A stretch of 64,000 nt of DNA from Vibrio neptunius (GTDB lineage: Bacteria > Pseudomonadota > Gammaproteobacteria > Enterobacterales > Vibrionaceae), in assembly GCA_019339365.1 (NCBI GenBank), contig CP079860.1:62001-126000 (forward strand). The letters are read 5' to 3'. Of the stretch, positions 45,300-54,374 are shown in pieces. Under the pieces are notes generated by a model, which had not been told where the DNA came from, ran no database searches, and saw only the letters and a program-made list of their open reading frames with translations. Each line of letters begins with the position of its first letter. Position 1 is the stretch's first letter. Position numbers and translations under genes: made by a program.

Positions 45300-46069
45300 A
45301 TGGAAAACTATAATGATCCTTGGGATAAAATACGCTGGCATAATGAAGAACACTTCTCTATTGATGAAGTTGAATTTAATTTGGTTTCTTGGGGAAGTCC
45401 CAAAAAGAAGACTACGGAAAATAATTTCGTTCTAGTTAAAGATCCTTCATTCGCCAAATCAATGGCACGAATCTGTGCGCCTTTGGCTCCAAAAATATTA
45501 TTGAGTTTGGATTATATCACGGGGCTAGTCTCGTTTTACTCGATAAGATTTTCACCCCTGACTCCATCATAGGCATAGATGAACGCCAAGAACATCCAGC
45601 CTTAAGTCAATACCGCAAGGGATCTTCAGCACACTCTGTAATAGAGCCTTATTGTGGAGTAAAGCAAGATCATACAGACAAGATCATTCAAATATTAGAA
45701 TCACACTTCCCTGAAAAAAATGTAGACCTAATTATTGATGATTGCAGCCATTTATATGAACCAACAAAAACCGCCTTTTTGACATCATTCCCTTACTTAA
45801 AATCAGGTGGGATATACATCATAGAAGATTGGGGGTGGGCACATTGGCCGGGTGAGTTTCAAAAGAAAGAGTTTTTCCCCGGAACTCCTTTAAGTAAATT
45901 AGTTTTCGAATTACTCATGCTTCAAAGTGTCATTCCAAATGTCATAGCTAAAATTGAAACTGATTATAATCACGTTGCTATTACTAAAGGAGACGAGAGT
46001 AGCCACAATAACCAAAAACTATTTGAACTCATAAAATGCAAGACCTCGATTCACATTGATAAACAATGA
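45300..46069 (+). pseudogene. SAM-dependent methyltransferase (CmcI-like), frameshifted
   Basis: The first frame ends early, but with one extra A in the run at 45491-45495 it reads NIIEFGLYHGASLVLLDKIF, then SIIGIDERQEHPALSQY, IDDCSHLYEPTKTAFLTSFP and GGIYIIEDWGWAHWPGEFQ. These are motif I (E-F-G-x-x-x-G), the acidic end of strand 2 (GID) and the DDCSH segment of cephalosporin-hydroxylase-like methyltransferases. The protein would have about 256 residues. Its stop overlaps the next ATG by four bases. It may be a single sequencing error. Confidence 0.78.
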
Positions 46070-46920
46070 TAAATTCATACTGCATATTAGCCATAGCTAT
46101 TACTTTAAGTTCATTAGATAAATGGATTTCGCGAGTCTTCCTTAAGAAAAATAATTTATGTAATGAATACTTACTAGCCTATCAAATAACATGCAGTGTA
46201 CTAGCTGCGCTGTTCATTATATTCGAATCAAAACAAATCCCCACAGCATTCGACAATACAAGTAAACTTTTGGAGCTGTTGATTTTAAGTATATTCAGTG
46301 TTTTTTCGTGGATGGGCTTTGCATACTCGACCTTCAGGGCTCGTACTTCAATTGAATTAGGCGTTGTCTCTATAATCTCTAAAACAAAGATAATCTGGAG
46401 CGCTATTTTCGGAGTTAGCTTTTTAAATGATAAACTAACTTTCCTTCAAACAGTGGGTATCATGCTCATACTTGTCGCTTCACTACTCATCAATAAAAAT
46501 CATAAAATAGGTCTTCTTTTTTCAAACAATTTGCACGCGTGGCTCGCCCCAATCTTTCTCACTATAGCTATAGGTATTGATAGAGTGCTTACGATGTACT
46601 TACCCTCTAGCATTATCCTTTTTATCGGTTTTTCTGGAACTGCTCTTTTGACGCCTCTACTATTTAAAGTTCATTATGGGTTAATTAAAAAAGTTCTAGT
46701 TAACGCGGTAATAACAGCTACTTGTGGTACGGCAAGCTACTATCTTCTCTTAAAAGTGCTCAACACTAGCGCTTTTAGTTTAGTCATGGCTTTATTCCAA
46801 GGAGCGTTCATCCTCGATATTTTTTTTGGTTACTTCTTTTTAAAAGAGCACACTAACCTGACAAGGAAAATAGTTTCTTGTTTACTCGCCGTCCTTGGTA
46901 TTTTAACTTTGGTTTCATGA
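46066..46920 (+). CDS. EamA/DMT-superfamily transporter
   Basis: A 284-residue protein of nine or ten hydrophobic helices, with the duplicated DMT layout (for example IISKTKIIWSAIFGVSFLND and LVMALFQGAFILDIFFGYFF at equivalent ends of the two halves). Such carriers export or import metabolites; no specificity can be inferred. The start overlaps the methyltransferase stop (ATGA), so the two are translationally coupled and probably act on one compound. Confidence 0.82.
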   Translation: MINSYCILAIAITLSSLDKWISRVFLKKNNLCNEYLLAYQITCSVLAALFIIFESKQIPTAFDNTSKLLELLILSIFSVFSWMGFAYSTFRARTSIELGVVSIISKTKIIWSAIFGVSFLNDKLTFLQTVGIMLILVASLLINKNHKIGLLFSNNLHAWLAPIFLTIAIGIDRVLTMYLPSSIILFIGFSGTALLTPLLFKVHYGLIKKVLVNAVITATCGTASYYLLLKVLNTSAFSLVMALFQGAFILDIFFGYFFLKEHTNLTRKIVSCLLAVLGILTLVS

Positions 46921-46946
46921 CGTACACTTGTTCACAGAACTCCAAG

Positions 46947-47250
46947 TTAAAAAGCATAACGGGGAGTTGATTCCAATCGCCACTGAAATGTTCGCGTGAT
47001 GATTTCACGCCCCGCAATCATGACTCCTTTCAACACTCTCACCATTTCATTTTCGTCACATAGACTACTTTTGATAACTCCAGTAGTTAAATCAAAAGAA
47101 AGAGCGTAGTAAGGCTTACAGACTTGATCCCTACGTAGACCGAACACACCACCCATCATCTTAGTAAACCGCTTCCAATCACCTTTGTCCGAGGCTTTTA
47201 AAATCCCTTGAGCAAGTAAAGGTAAACCTTGTCTTTCTTTTAGGCGTCTC
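46947..47250 (-). pseudogene. C-terminal fragment of an unknown protein
   Basis: An open frame from a TAG at about 47251 encodes RRLKERQGLPLLAQGILKAS, DKGDWKRFTKMMGGVFGLRR, then PYYALSFDLTTGVIKSSLCD and a C-terminus with TFQWRLESTPRYAF. No start or ribosome site is found at its upstream end, so it is probably truncated. It may derive from a phage or plasmid replication protein, but that is a weak guess. Confidence 0.45.
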
Positions 47251-47324
47251 TACTCACACCACACTGTCACAGAACAGCCTCCCAGTTGTTGAAATTGACG
47301 TATGCCCCAACACCGCCCATGCAT

Positions 47325-47352
47325 GAATCTAATTGGGACAGACACCTTAACA
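47325..47352 (-). repeat. CTAATTGGGACAG motif copy
   Basis: GAATCTAATTGGGACAGACA followed by CCTTAACA. Joined to a class-1 attC-like site. Confidence 0.88.
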
Positions 47353-47559
47353 ATCACATGGCCATAATGTCTGCAATACAACCCTGCATTTAAGGCGACA
47401 TATAAACGGCTTATTGAAGCTGGGAAACCTAAAAAGTGGCTATCATTGCATGTGTGTGGAAGGTGGTAGTAATACTAAATTCGATGCTAAAGGATGGTGC
47501 TATGTCGGAAAACAGTAGCGCCAAAAACTAACTATTGACGTCTTAGTCTCTTGTTAGAT
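47345..47559 (-). repeat. attC-like repeat, class 1, long form
   Basis: Bounded by CCTTAAC and TTGTTAGAT; contains GAAGCTGGGAAACCTAAAAA, GTGGCTATCATTGCATGTG and CTATTGACGTCTTAGTC, closely matching 53375-53593. It ends 20 bp before the YoeB stop. Confidence 0.72.
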
Positions 47560-47579
47560 GCCAGATCGCTGAACCTAAT

Positions 47580-47852
47580 TTAGTAGTGGTAACGACATGA
47601 GATTATCGTTATGGCCTGATCATCGACTGCGTAAACAAGCCTATTAGTATCATCAATACGACGGGACCAAAAACCAGATAAGTTCTCTTTCAATGGCTCA
47701 GGTTTACCGATGCCCTCAAATGGAGAACGCTTAACATCATTGATGAGTTTATTGATACGCTTGAGTGTTTTTTTGTCTTGAGTTTGCCAATACAGGTAGT
47801 CGTCCCAAGCGTCATCAGTCCACGACAGTAAACGCTGACTACTACTCATCAA
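47580..47852 (-). CDS. yoeB: YoeB-type mRNA interferase toxin
   Basis: A 90-residue RelE/YoeB-family toxin: LSWTDDAWDDYLYWQTQDKK, INKLINDVKRSPFEGIGKPEPL, and the catalytic tail RRIDDTNRLVYAVDDQAITIISCRYHY shortened here, with E (IGKPEPL), R and final H-Y in place. It cleaves mRNA in the ribosomal A site. It overlaps the antitoxin by 11 bp. Such pairs are common in vibrio integron arrays, where they may stabilise the cassettes. Confidence 0.93.
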   Translation of the reverse strand: MMSSSQRLLSWTDDAWDDYLYWQTQDKKTLKRINKLINDVKRSPFEGIGKPEPLKENLSGFWSRRIDDTNRLVYAVDDQAITIISCRYHY

Positions 47853-48096
47853 TTAACTCTCGTGCTGTTGTTTTACCAGCACGGTACTGTGTTATAGAAC
47901 GGTTTAAGTGTTCAGCGTTTTGAGGAGAGCGTAGTAAGTGCACTGTCTCCATAAGGCTATTGTAGTAATCTAAAGACATAACCACAGCATCTTCAGAATC
48001 ACGACGTGTAATAACTGTTGTATCGGCGTCATTAACTACACCGTCCAAAACAGCTTTAAGACCATTTCTAGCTTCAGTAAAAGATACGATTTTCAT
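47842..48096 (-). CDS. yefM: YefM-type antitoxin
   Basis: An 84-residue PhD/YefM protein. The start is the ATG at 48096 (MKIVSFTEARNGLKAVLDGV), not the longer upstream frame. An N-terminal DNA-binding fold precedes MSLDYYNSLMETVHLLRSPQ, the toxin-binding helix. It should neutralise YoeB and repress the operon through TGTACA sites upstream. Confidence 0.93.
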   Translation of the reverse strand: MKIVSFTEARNGLKAVLDGVVNDADTTVITRRDSEDAVVMSLDYYNSLMETVHLLRSPQNAEHLNRSITQYRAGKTTARELIDE

Positions 48097-48109
48097 AAGA
48101 ACCTCCACA

Positions 48110-48156
48110 TGTACATTTAATGGAACAAGTATAGTCCTCACCACTCTACTTGTACA
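48110..48156. promoter_or_regulatory. YefM-YoeB promoter with TGTACA operators
   Basis: TGTACA occurs at 48110-48115 and 48151-48156, the core palindrome known for YefM operators, and a TATACT -10-like box lies between them on the minus strand (48129-48134). The spacing suits autorepression. Confidence 0.7.
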
Positions 48157-48183
48157 GTAAATTGAACATGAGATATTGATAAG

Positions 48184-48245
48184 GCAACAAACATTCTTAA
48201 TAACAGGCCATCTCGTTTTTCTGACTGATCGACTTTCGATTAATT
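48184..48245 (-). repeat. Class-2 attC-like repeat, truncated at the motif
   Basis: ACATTCTTAATAACAGGCCA and CTCGTTTTTCTGAC match class 2; the rest is cut where the CTAATTGGGACAG motif begins. Confidence 0.7.
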
Positions 48246-48338
48246 TATCAAATCTAATTGGGACAGACCCTTAACAGTCCCTCAAAGCTGAACACGTAGT
48301 GTGCCCCAAAATGAGCTAATTGGGACAGACACCTCAAC
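48246..48338 (-). repeat. Two CTAATTGGGACAG motif copies
   Basis: First copy at 48251-48276 (TCTAATTGGGACAGACCC, one base short), second at 48316-48338 (GCTAATTGGGACAGACACC). Only about 40 bp separates them, which suggests nested insertion. Confidence 0.85.
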
Positions 48339-48400
48339 ACGAAAGCTTATTCAAACTGAAAATTCCAAGCGTTGTGAGTCTGCTTAAATTGCTCGTTAGC
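48332..48400 (-). repeat. attC site, half VPR-like
   Basis: CCTCAACAC and GTTAGCT bound about 69 bp with AATTCCAAGCGTTGTGAGTC. It is one arm of a VPR site fused to the motif, adjoining the stop of the isochorismatase-like gene. Confidence 0.65.
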
Positions 48401-48953
48401 TTTTCAATCTATCGATGATCTCTGTGTTGGGTAATGGAAGTCCGATACCACTATTTACCATGTATCCAAATGATTCATCATGACAACCTTGGTCGTATGA
48501 ATCGATGCACTCTTGGGCCAGTAACAAATGGTAGTCGCGTTGATACGCATCGATAGCAGTGACTCTCACGCATGCATGAGTATTTACACCAGCAATTACA
48601 ATTTCACTAGGTGACATTTCATTTAAGATTTCATCGAGCTCTGTTTCAAAGAAAGCACTATAGCGCTTTTTAATAACTTCATGCTCTTCAGGATGTCGAG
48701 ATAACTCACTCAATAGCTCGCAGCCGTTAGTACCTTCAATAGTCCACTGTTGACTCGATTGTCGTAACGCTAAATATGTATCAGACAAGTCCTCTTTAAA
48801 GACTTGTCGCACCCAAATAATCTTCTGATTTTCTCTACGAAAGGCATGTACCAGCTCGTTCAATGAACGAATAAATTCCGTTCTTTTTTCAGCGAGTCTA
48901 CCCTGCTGAAAAAAGTCCTCTTGCATATCAATCACTAGTAGTAATTTAGTCAC
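48396..48953 (-). CDS. Isochorismatase-like cysteine hydrolase
   Basis: A 185-residue protein of the isochorismatase fold: LLLVIDMQEDFF supplies the catalytic Asp, EVIKKRYSAFFET the Lys, and AGVNTHACVRVTAIDAYQRD the nucleophile Cys. The triad D-K-C is therefore complete. Members are nicotinamidases, isochorismatases or amidases; the substrate is unknown. It is one cassette. Confidence 0.88.
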   Translation of the reverse strand: MTKLLLVIDMQEDFFQQGRLAEKRTEFIRSLNELVHAFRRENQKIIWVRQVFKEDLSDTYLALRQSSQQWTIEGTNGCELLSELSRHPEEHEVIKKRYSAFFETELDEILNEMSPSEIVIAGVNTHACVRVTAIDAYQRDYHLLLAQECIDSYDQGCHDESFGYMVNSGIGLPLPNTEIIDRLKS

Positions 48954-48970
48954 GATGATCTCCCTGGAAA

Positions 48971-49021
48971 GTTAACGCCCAATTAGGGGTGAACAGCGCT
49001 TCCACCAAACCTAAAGCATTG
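48971..49021 (-). repeat. attC site, left part (split by IS)
   Basis: GTTAACGCCCAATTAGGGGT and CACCAAACCTAAAGCATTG form the outer arm of a VPR-like site. The inner arm continues at 50260. Removing the insertion and one TTG restores a single element. Confidence 0.8.
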
Positions 49022-49029
49022 TGTAGTGG

Positions 49030-50222
<1,193 letters not shown>

Positions 50223-50259
50223 CTAATTTGGTGTCCGGGATCATTAAACCACTACATTG

Positions 50260-50331
50260 TGCTATAAACACTAAAACTGAAGTAGAAGCAAAAATGCCAA
50301 GCGTTGTGAATCCCTCTTATCTGCGTGTGCT
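50260..50331 (-). repeat. attC site, right part (split by IS)
   Basis: TGCTATAAACACTAAAACTG and AAAATGCCAAGCGTTGTGAA complete the element begun at 48971. The far R box is not present; unrelated sequence follows to 50389. Confidence 0.75.
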
Positions 50332-50389
50332 ACACCAAAAACAGAAATTCCCAACGGATTAATTATGTCGACTGGGCAACTAACGCCTC

Positions 50390-50503
50390 GTTAAGTAGTG
50401 AGCGACGCCTGGACCTAACCTAAACCACTGCACCGTAGATACAAAGCCCAAATTGAACTGAAAATGCCTCGCGTTGCGAATCAGCTTGAATTGCTTGTTA
50501 GCC
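50390..50503 (-). repeat. attC site, VPR-like, canonical
   Basis: From CTAACGCCTCG to TTGTTAGCC. In cassette direction it reads TAACAAGCAATTC, TTCGCAACGCGAGGCATTTT, GGTTTAGGTTAGG and CGAGGCGTTA, the full four-box layout of Vibrio repeats. This is the best-preserved site in the window and follows the stop of the GNAT gene. Confidence 0.9.
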
Positions 50504-50513
50504 CTGTGGTTGA

Positions 50514-51035
50514 CTAGTACATATAACCTAGCCAATCAAAATGTCCAACACCCCACTGCTTACCTCTGAGTGGTTTCACATACAGTTCATCAATATGCTC
50601 TACCGCAACTCCAAAGTTGGTGTGCTCGTGCAGCCTCAACCAAGACTGCATACACTGAACTTTGTTAAAACCATTCGATGAGTAGAAATCATCTAACTCA
50701 GATATGAGGATTATGAAATCAACGTCTTTAGTTTCGGCAAATGCCGACAGTTCTGACAACATGAGAGAGCCAATACCTTGCCCTCGATAACGTTCATCAA
50801 TACAGAAGTCGATTACGCCCAGAACCTTATGTATTTCCCCACCGACGCTAACAACGCGATAATCCAGTCCAAGATAGCCAACCAACTGTTCACCTTGAAA
50901 ATGAAGGGCGCGCATATGAGGTAACTGCTTAAAGTAAGAACGACTTACTTGGCTGTCTGGAAAAGCTTGGTTTCTTAATGCTTCGATAGCCTTATGATGC
51001 AATTCTGAAACTTCGATTTCTTGAACGATTTCCAT
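50514..51035 (-). CDS. GNAT acetyltransferase
   Basis: A 173-residue GNAT protein from the ATG at 51035 behind GAGGAAATG. Motif A is FCIDERYRGQGIGSLMLSEL; DFIILISELDDFYSSNGFNK follows as motif B. The N-terminal half (LRNQAFPDSQVSRSYFKQLP) resembles aminoglycoside- or amine-acetylating GNATs of integrons, but the acceptor is unknown. Confidence 0.87.
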   Translation of the reverse strand: MEIVQEIEVSELHHKAIEALRNQAFPDSQVSRSYFKQLPHMRALHFQGEQLVGYLGLDYRVVSVGGEIHKVLGVIDFCIDERYRGQGIGSLMLSELSAFAETKDVDFIILISELDDFYSSNGFNKVQCMQSWLRLHEHTNFGVAVEHIDELYVKPLRGKQWGVGHFDWLGYMY

Positions 51036-51055
51036 ATCATTTCCTCGAAAAGGGC

Positions 51056-51112
51056 TAGCGCCCTGCAAACAAGCGACAACGCGATGCCACTTAACTTGAA
51101 TATTGTGCCATT
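51056..51112 (-). repeat. Half attC site, truncated at the motif
   Basis: CTAGCGCCCTGCAAACAAGC and GACAACGCGATGCCACTTAA form half a VPR-like site, cut where the AATCCAATTGGGACAG motif begins. Confidence 0.7.
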
Positions 51113-51139
51113 GAATCCAATTGGGACAGACACCTTAAC
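51112..51139 (-). repeat. CTAATTGGGACAG motif copy
   Basis: GAATCCAATTGGGACAGACA followed by CCTTAACA. One base differs (C for T). Confidence 0.85.
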
Positions 51140-51267
51140 AATCCGTGCCTAGTGACCGAAATGACAAAGCGAAGTAGATAACTTTGTTGTTCGAAGAGCA
51201 TTGGCTGCTCGCGCAGCCACAGGATGTTATTGCCTATTGACAGGCAGAAGGCTCATATGTGTTATGT
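51133..51267 (-). repeat. attC-like repeat, class 3
   Basis: Close copy of 40639-40808: ACCGAAATGACAAAGCGAAG, GAGCATTGGCTGCTCGCGCA, TTGCCTATTGACAGGCAG, ending GTTATGT over the stop of the next gene. Confidence 0.72.
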
Positions 51268-51561
51268 TGATATTACGCTGCTATCCAACTTACCACAGCT
51301 ACCACATACAACTTTTCCTTTCCTAATACTACTTGAGCAATTTGGGCAAGAACGCTCTGGTAGCCTAGGGTCATAGTACGTATCAAGCTTCTGAAACTCA
51401 TTATCATCCTGTCTTGATTTACTATCCGTCTTGCTTTTCGATACAGCAAAAATAACTAACAAGACGAAGGCTATACCACCCAAGATCAATAAAACAAACA
51501 CCGCGAGTGGTAAGATACCTGACATCGCAAGAAACTCTATAATTCCCTGATTCTTATCCAT
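51262..51561 (-). CDS. Membrane-anchored zinc-ribbon protein (99 aa)
   Basis: One membrane segment (GILPLAVFVLLILGGIAFVLL) is followed by a cytoplasmic zinc ribbon RSCPNCSSSIRKGKVVCGSCG with two CxxC pairs. It is 99 residues and may regulate or anchor another factor. It belongs to no named family known to me. Cassette gene. Confidence 0.75.
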   Translation of the reverse strand: MDKNQGIIEFLAMSGILPLAVFVLLILGGIAFVLLVIFAVSKSKTDSKSRQDDNEFQKLDTYYDPRLPERSCPNCSSSIRKGKVVCGSCGKLDSSVIST

Positions 51562-51668
51562 ATTACCTCTCTACCAATAGGGTTCGATAGCAACATAACG
51601 AATGACATGGATCCCCCTACCGAGGATCTGCCACACTTATGTGGCACTTAAATGCATCGGAGGCACCA

Positions 51669-51890
51669 TGTCTGACTATTCTTATTTCTGCGGTATGGAC
51701 TTAGCTAAAAACCACTTCAGTCTTCATGCCGTAGACCAAAATGGTAAGGTCATACTTCATAAGTCCGTAACTCGCTCTAAACTACTGACTACAATAGCAA
51801 ATATACCACTCATGCGTATAGGCGTTGAAGCGTGTGGTGGTCCACATTATTGGGCAGAGCACCCAATAAACTGGGGCATTAAATCTAATT
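51669..51890 (+). mobile_element. IS110-family transposase N-terminal fragment
   Basis: ATGTCTGACTATTC starts a frame reading YFCGMDLAKNHFSLHAVDQN and IGVEACGGPHYWA, the first DEDD-type residues of IS110 transposases (D in GMDLAK, E in VEACGG). It is cut after about 73 codons, a few bases before AAATCTAATTGATAAATCTAATTGGG, the repeated motif. The rest of the element is missing. Confidence 0.85.
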
Positions 51891-51892
51891 GA

Positions 51893-51921
51893 TAAATCTA
51901 ATTGGGACAGACACCTTAACA
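51893..51921 (-). repeat. CTAATTGGGACAG motif copy, next to a partial copy
   Basis: TCTAATTGGGACAGACACC joined to TTAACA, preceded by a partial duplicate (AATCTAATTGAT). The left side is a cut IS110. Confidence 0.9.
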
Positions 51922-51960
51922 ACCGCCTATTGTCGGGCAGAAGGCTCATATGTGTTAGGT
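51915..51960 (-). repeat. Class-3 repeat, minimal
   Basis: Only about 46 bp: CCTTAACAACCGCCTATTGT, then GCAGAAGGCTCATATGTGTT and AGG. It is the two ends of class 3 fused. Confidence 0.6.
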
Positions 51961-52425
51961 GTCTCTCAACGCGCTCAGTACCTTTAGCGCAAATTCGTCC
52001 CAACCTGGCGCAGTAAAGGCAATACTCCTTTCCTGTTTAACAGCATAAATGGCCTCTATAGGGGACAGTTTTTGGGTGCTCATTAAATATGCAGCCAAAG
52101 CTAAACCAGTACGATCTTTACCTGATTTACAATGAACAACAACCACGCCATTGCTCTCGTGCTGTTCAATAAAATCCAGTATTTGTGGGAGCGCCTTTAA
52201 GCAAAGATCCAAATCACCATCGAGAGGTGGTGCATTACTTGAAAGTGGAACGTTTTTGTAAGTAATACCCAATGAGTCCAGAAGAGAAACATGCACCATT
52301 TCACCGTCATTCACAGATAGTATGGCAACTACGTTGTTATTGTGTAGTTCATTAAGGTCCCACATACAGTTGTCAGGACCACACCTACCAGCTACTGATT
52401 TTTCGATAAAAAATAACTGCTGCAA
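51955..52425 (-). CDS. Dual-specificity/tyrosine phosphatase
   Basis: A 156-residue Cys-based phosphatase. The signature HCxxxxxR(S/T) is present as VVVVHCKSGKDRTGLALAAY, and an upstream acid loop is possible at VPLSSNAPPLDGD. It may act on phosphotyrosine, lipids or RNA; no clear substrate. It has a good catalytic site and is one cassette, with an N-terminal part opening QQLFFIEKSVAGRCG. Confidence 0.82.
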   Translation of the reverse strand: MQQLFFIEKSVAGRCGPDNCMWDLNELHNNNVVAILSVNDGEMVHVSLLDSLGITYKNVPLSSNAPPLDGDLDLCLKALPQILDFIEQHESNGVVVVHCKSGKDRTGLALAAYLMSTQKLSPIEAIYAVKQERSIAFTAPGWDEFALKVLSALRDT

Positions 52426-52436
52426 AATGGTTCTCC

Positions 52437-52552
52437 ATTAAACACATAACATCCTTAACAACAGGCAGTCTCGTTTTTCTCTCTGCCTGACTTGCCATTA
52501 GCCTATCATAAGCATCTGAAAATTAATGACAATGCGTCAAAATATACATCAT
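52437..52552 (-). repeat. attC-like repeat, class 2, truncated
   Basis: AACATCCTTAACAACAGGCA, CGTTTTTCTCTCTGCCTGAC and CAAAATATACATC match class 2; the 3' arm with AAAAACGAGCG is missing where the motif begins. Confidence 0.7.
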
Positions 52553-52602
52553 GAATCCAATTGGGACAGACACCTTAACTATCCCCATACTCGTTCGTTA
52601 TG
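52553..52602 (-). repeat. CTAATTGGGACAG motif with minimal attC-like end
   Basis: AATCCAATTGGGACAGACACC is followed by TTAACTATCCCCATACTCGT and TCGTTATG. R-box-like TTAAC and GTTATG are only about 25 bp apart, without any of the usual inner boxes. Confidence 0.75.
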
Positions 52603-53164
52603 TGACTTTTTGAGCGATTACAAATATTGAATCGCCTGCTTCAAACTCTTCATAGACATGCGCCTCAACTACGTTGAAATTAGCTGAGATAAGCTCTAAT
52701 AATTCTTCTTTCTTATGATATTGCATTGTTAGTCCATCCATAACCTCAGCACCAGTGCCTAACCAAAAACTATGGGCAATGTACCCTCGACTGTTCAAAG
52801 AGTTACGTTGGCTTTTCAAAGACTCTGCCAATTCACAAACCGTTAAGTGATGAAGGACTTTGTTGGAGTAGATACAGTCTACGTTTTTAGCTAACTTGAT
52901 TACCTTTGCATCTAGTTTGATAAAACTTAAATGAGGCAGCTTGTCATTAAGGTGGACAAGAAAAGCATCTGAATAATCCGAACCCAAATAATGGTAATAA
53001 TTACTTAGGTATGCCGCGTCATGTCCAGAGCCAGCACCAAGTTCAAGTATATGACTTTCAGTATTTACGTGCCTACGCAACACTTCATATAACTCTTTAC
53101 CATCATAGTCTTCGCACATTTCGACGTAGTTTTGTACGCCTTGTTGACTATCATAAATACTCAT
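52598..53164 (-). CDS. Class I SAM-dependent methyltransferase
   Basis: A 188-residue methyltransferase. ILELGAGSGHDAAYLSNYYH is motif I, LGSDYSDAFLVHLND supplies the acidic end of strand 2, and DCIYSNKVLHHL follows as motif IV. The start is the internal ATG at 53164 (MSIYDSQQGVQNYVEM). The nearest relatives are small-molecule or tellurite-type methyltransferases; the substrate is unknown. Cassette gene. Confidence 0.85.
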   Translation of the reverse strand: MSIYDSQQGVQNYVEMCEDYDGKELYEVLRRHVNTESHILELGAGSGHDAAYLSNYYHYLGSDYSDAFLVHLNDKLPHLSFIKLDAKVIKLAKNVDCIYSNKVLHHLTVCELAESLKSQRNSLNSRGYIAHSFWLGTGAEVMDGLTMQYHKKEELLELISANFNVVEAHVYEEFEAGDSIFVIAQKVT

Positions 53165-53176
53165 AATCACCTCTAG

Positions 53177-53345
53177 TTACCTAACATTCTTAATAACAGG
53201 CCGTCTCGTTTTTCTCTCTGCCTGACTTACCATTAACCTATCATAAGTGACTAAAAATTAATGTAAATGTATCAAGCTATACACCCCGCCATCACATAAA
53301 AACGAGCGTGCGTGTTATCACTTTTTAACCATTCGCGTTATCTTG
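53177..53345 (-). repeat. attC-like repeat, class 2, full
   Basis: The longest version: GTTAGG end at 53177, CCGTCTCGTTTTTCTCTC and CATAAAAACGAGCGTGCGTG as complementary arms, and GCGTTATCTTGGC at the far end. Compare 16526-16692. Confidence 0.7.
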
Positions 53346-53354
53346 GCAAGAATT

Positions 53355-53382
53355 GAATCTACTTGGGACAGACACCTTAACA
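53355..53382 (-). repeat. CTAATTGGGACAG motif copy
   Basis: GAATCTACTTGGGACAGACA then CCTTAACA; one base differs. Confidence 0.85.
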
Positions 53383-53593
53383 GTCACATGGCAATAATCT
53401 CGCTATCCAATGAAAACCTGCATTTAAGGCTACATATGAACGGCTTGTTGAAGCTGGGAAACCTAAAAAGTGGCTATCATTGCATGTGTGCGAAAGGTGG
53501 TAGTAATACTAAATTCGGTGCTAAGGGATGGTGCTATGTGGGATATCAGTAGCGCCAAAAATTAACTATTGACGCCATAGTCTCTTGTTATGC
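53375..53593 (-). repeat. attC-like repeat, class 1, long form
   Basis: From CCTTAACAGTCACATGGC to TTGTTATGC; the outer 15 bases are complementary (TAACAGTCACATGGC and GCCATAGTCTCTTGTTA), so the element can fold back. It directly follows the stop of the GNAT at 53594. Confidence 0.75.
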
Positions 53594-54058
53594 TCACGGC
53601 TCAAAAGTCATGACCAACTCATTTTCAACACTATTAAGATGCGTAAAACCCGATTTTTCATAGGATTTAATCGCTGCTACATTGTCTGAAAACACTGTCA
53701 GCTTCAAGTTACTTTCAGGACGAAGATTTAAAATTGACTTGGCTTCATTTAGCAACGTTTGACCTACACCATGTCCCCTATACTCCGAGAAAACAAACAT
53801 TTGGATGATTTCCAATGAGTTCTCGCCACTTGGAGTTAAACCACATAAGCCAATGAGCTTGTCGTCTGTAAATGCTCCGATCATTACACTTTCTTGGGAG
53901 TTATTTTCGATTAAACCCTCAAAATACAATTTAGGCATTTTAGACTGGGCTTCATATCCAGAACCAAAGCACTCGGGGTGTAATCTTAGACTTTCTAGCC
54001 TTACCTCTCGATATTTGAGACTATCTTCATTTCTTAATACTTTACAATGGACGTCCAT
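53594..54058 (-). CDS. GNAT acetyltransferase
   Basis: A 154-residue GNAT protein. The acetyl-CoA loop is VFSEYRGHGVGQTLLNEAKS, followed by LKLTVFSDNVAAIKSYEKSG, the motif B typical of the family. An N-terminal RNEDSLKYREVRLESLRLHP precedes LGSGYEAQSKMPKLYFEGL-like sequence. The acceptor is unknown. It is the rightmost cassette. Confidence 0.87.
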   Translation of the reverse strand: MDVHCKVLRNEDSLKYREVRLESLRLHPECFGSGYEAQSKMPKLYFEGLIENNSQESVMIGAFTDDKLIGLCGLTPSGENSLEIIQMFVFSEYRGHGVGQTLLNEAKSILNLRPESNLKLTVFSDNVAAIKSYEKSGFTHLNSVENELVMTFEP

Positions 54059-54374
54059 ATTTTCCTCTTGTGAGCATAACGCTAATTAGACGGCAAGCAA
54101 CCGCTTTTCACTCTCACATCATGCCGTCTTTCACTTACCAACTCAATTACAAATCAATGTTTTATCAGCCACATTTAAATCCAATTGGGACAGACACCTT
54201 AACACTCTGAGGAAGTACAGCTAAAGGCGCTAAGACATAACACTTAAGATGCGGCCTCGCGTGATCAAGCCAAAACTAATATGAAGGTGTGCGAAGGCAT
54301 CCTAAGCACTAATCAGAGCGAACTGACCGAACACAGGCTCCCAATAGATGAAAGCCTTCACGTGTGATCAGAGT
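54059..54374. other. Right edge of the cassette array
   Basis: Includes half an attC-like site at 54073 (GCATAACGCTAATTAGACGG, GCAAGCAACCGC), a motif copy at 54178-54203 (AATCCAATTGGGACAGACAC) and unidentified sequence with two TGATCA-type segments (54272 and 54364) before the stop of the oxidoreductase. I see no gene. Confidence 0.6.

Noticed and set aside
52598..54058. Phosphatase-methyltransferase-GNAT operon
   Set aside because: Genes are separated by full cassette-type repeats, so co-transcription as a functional operon is not supported.
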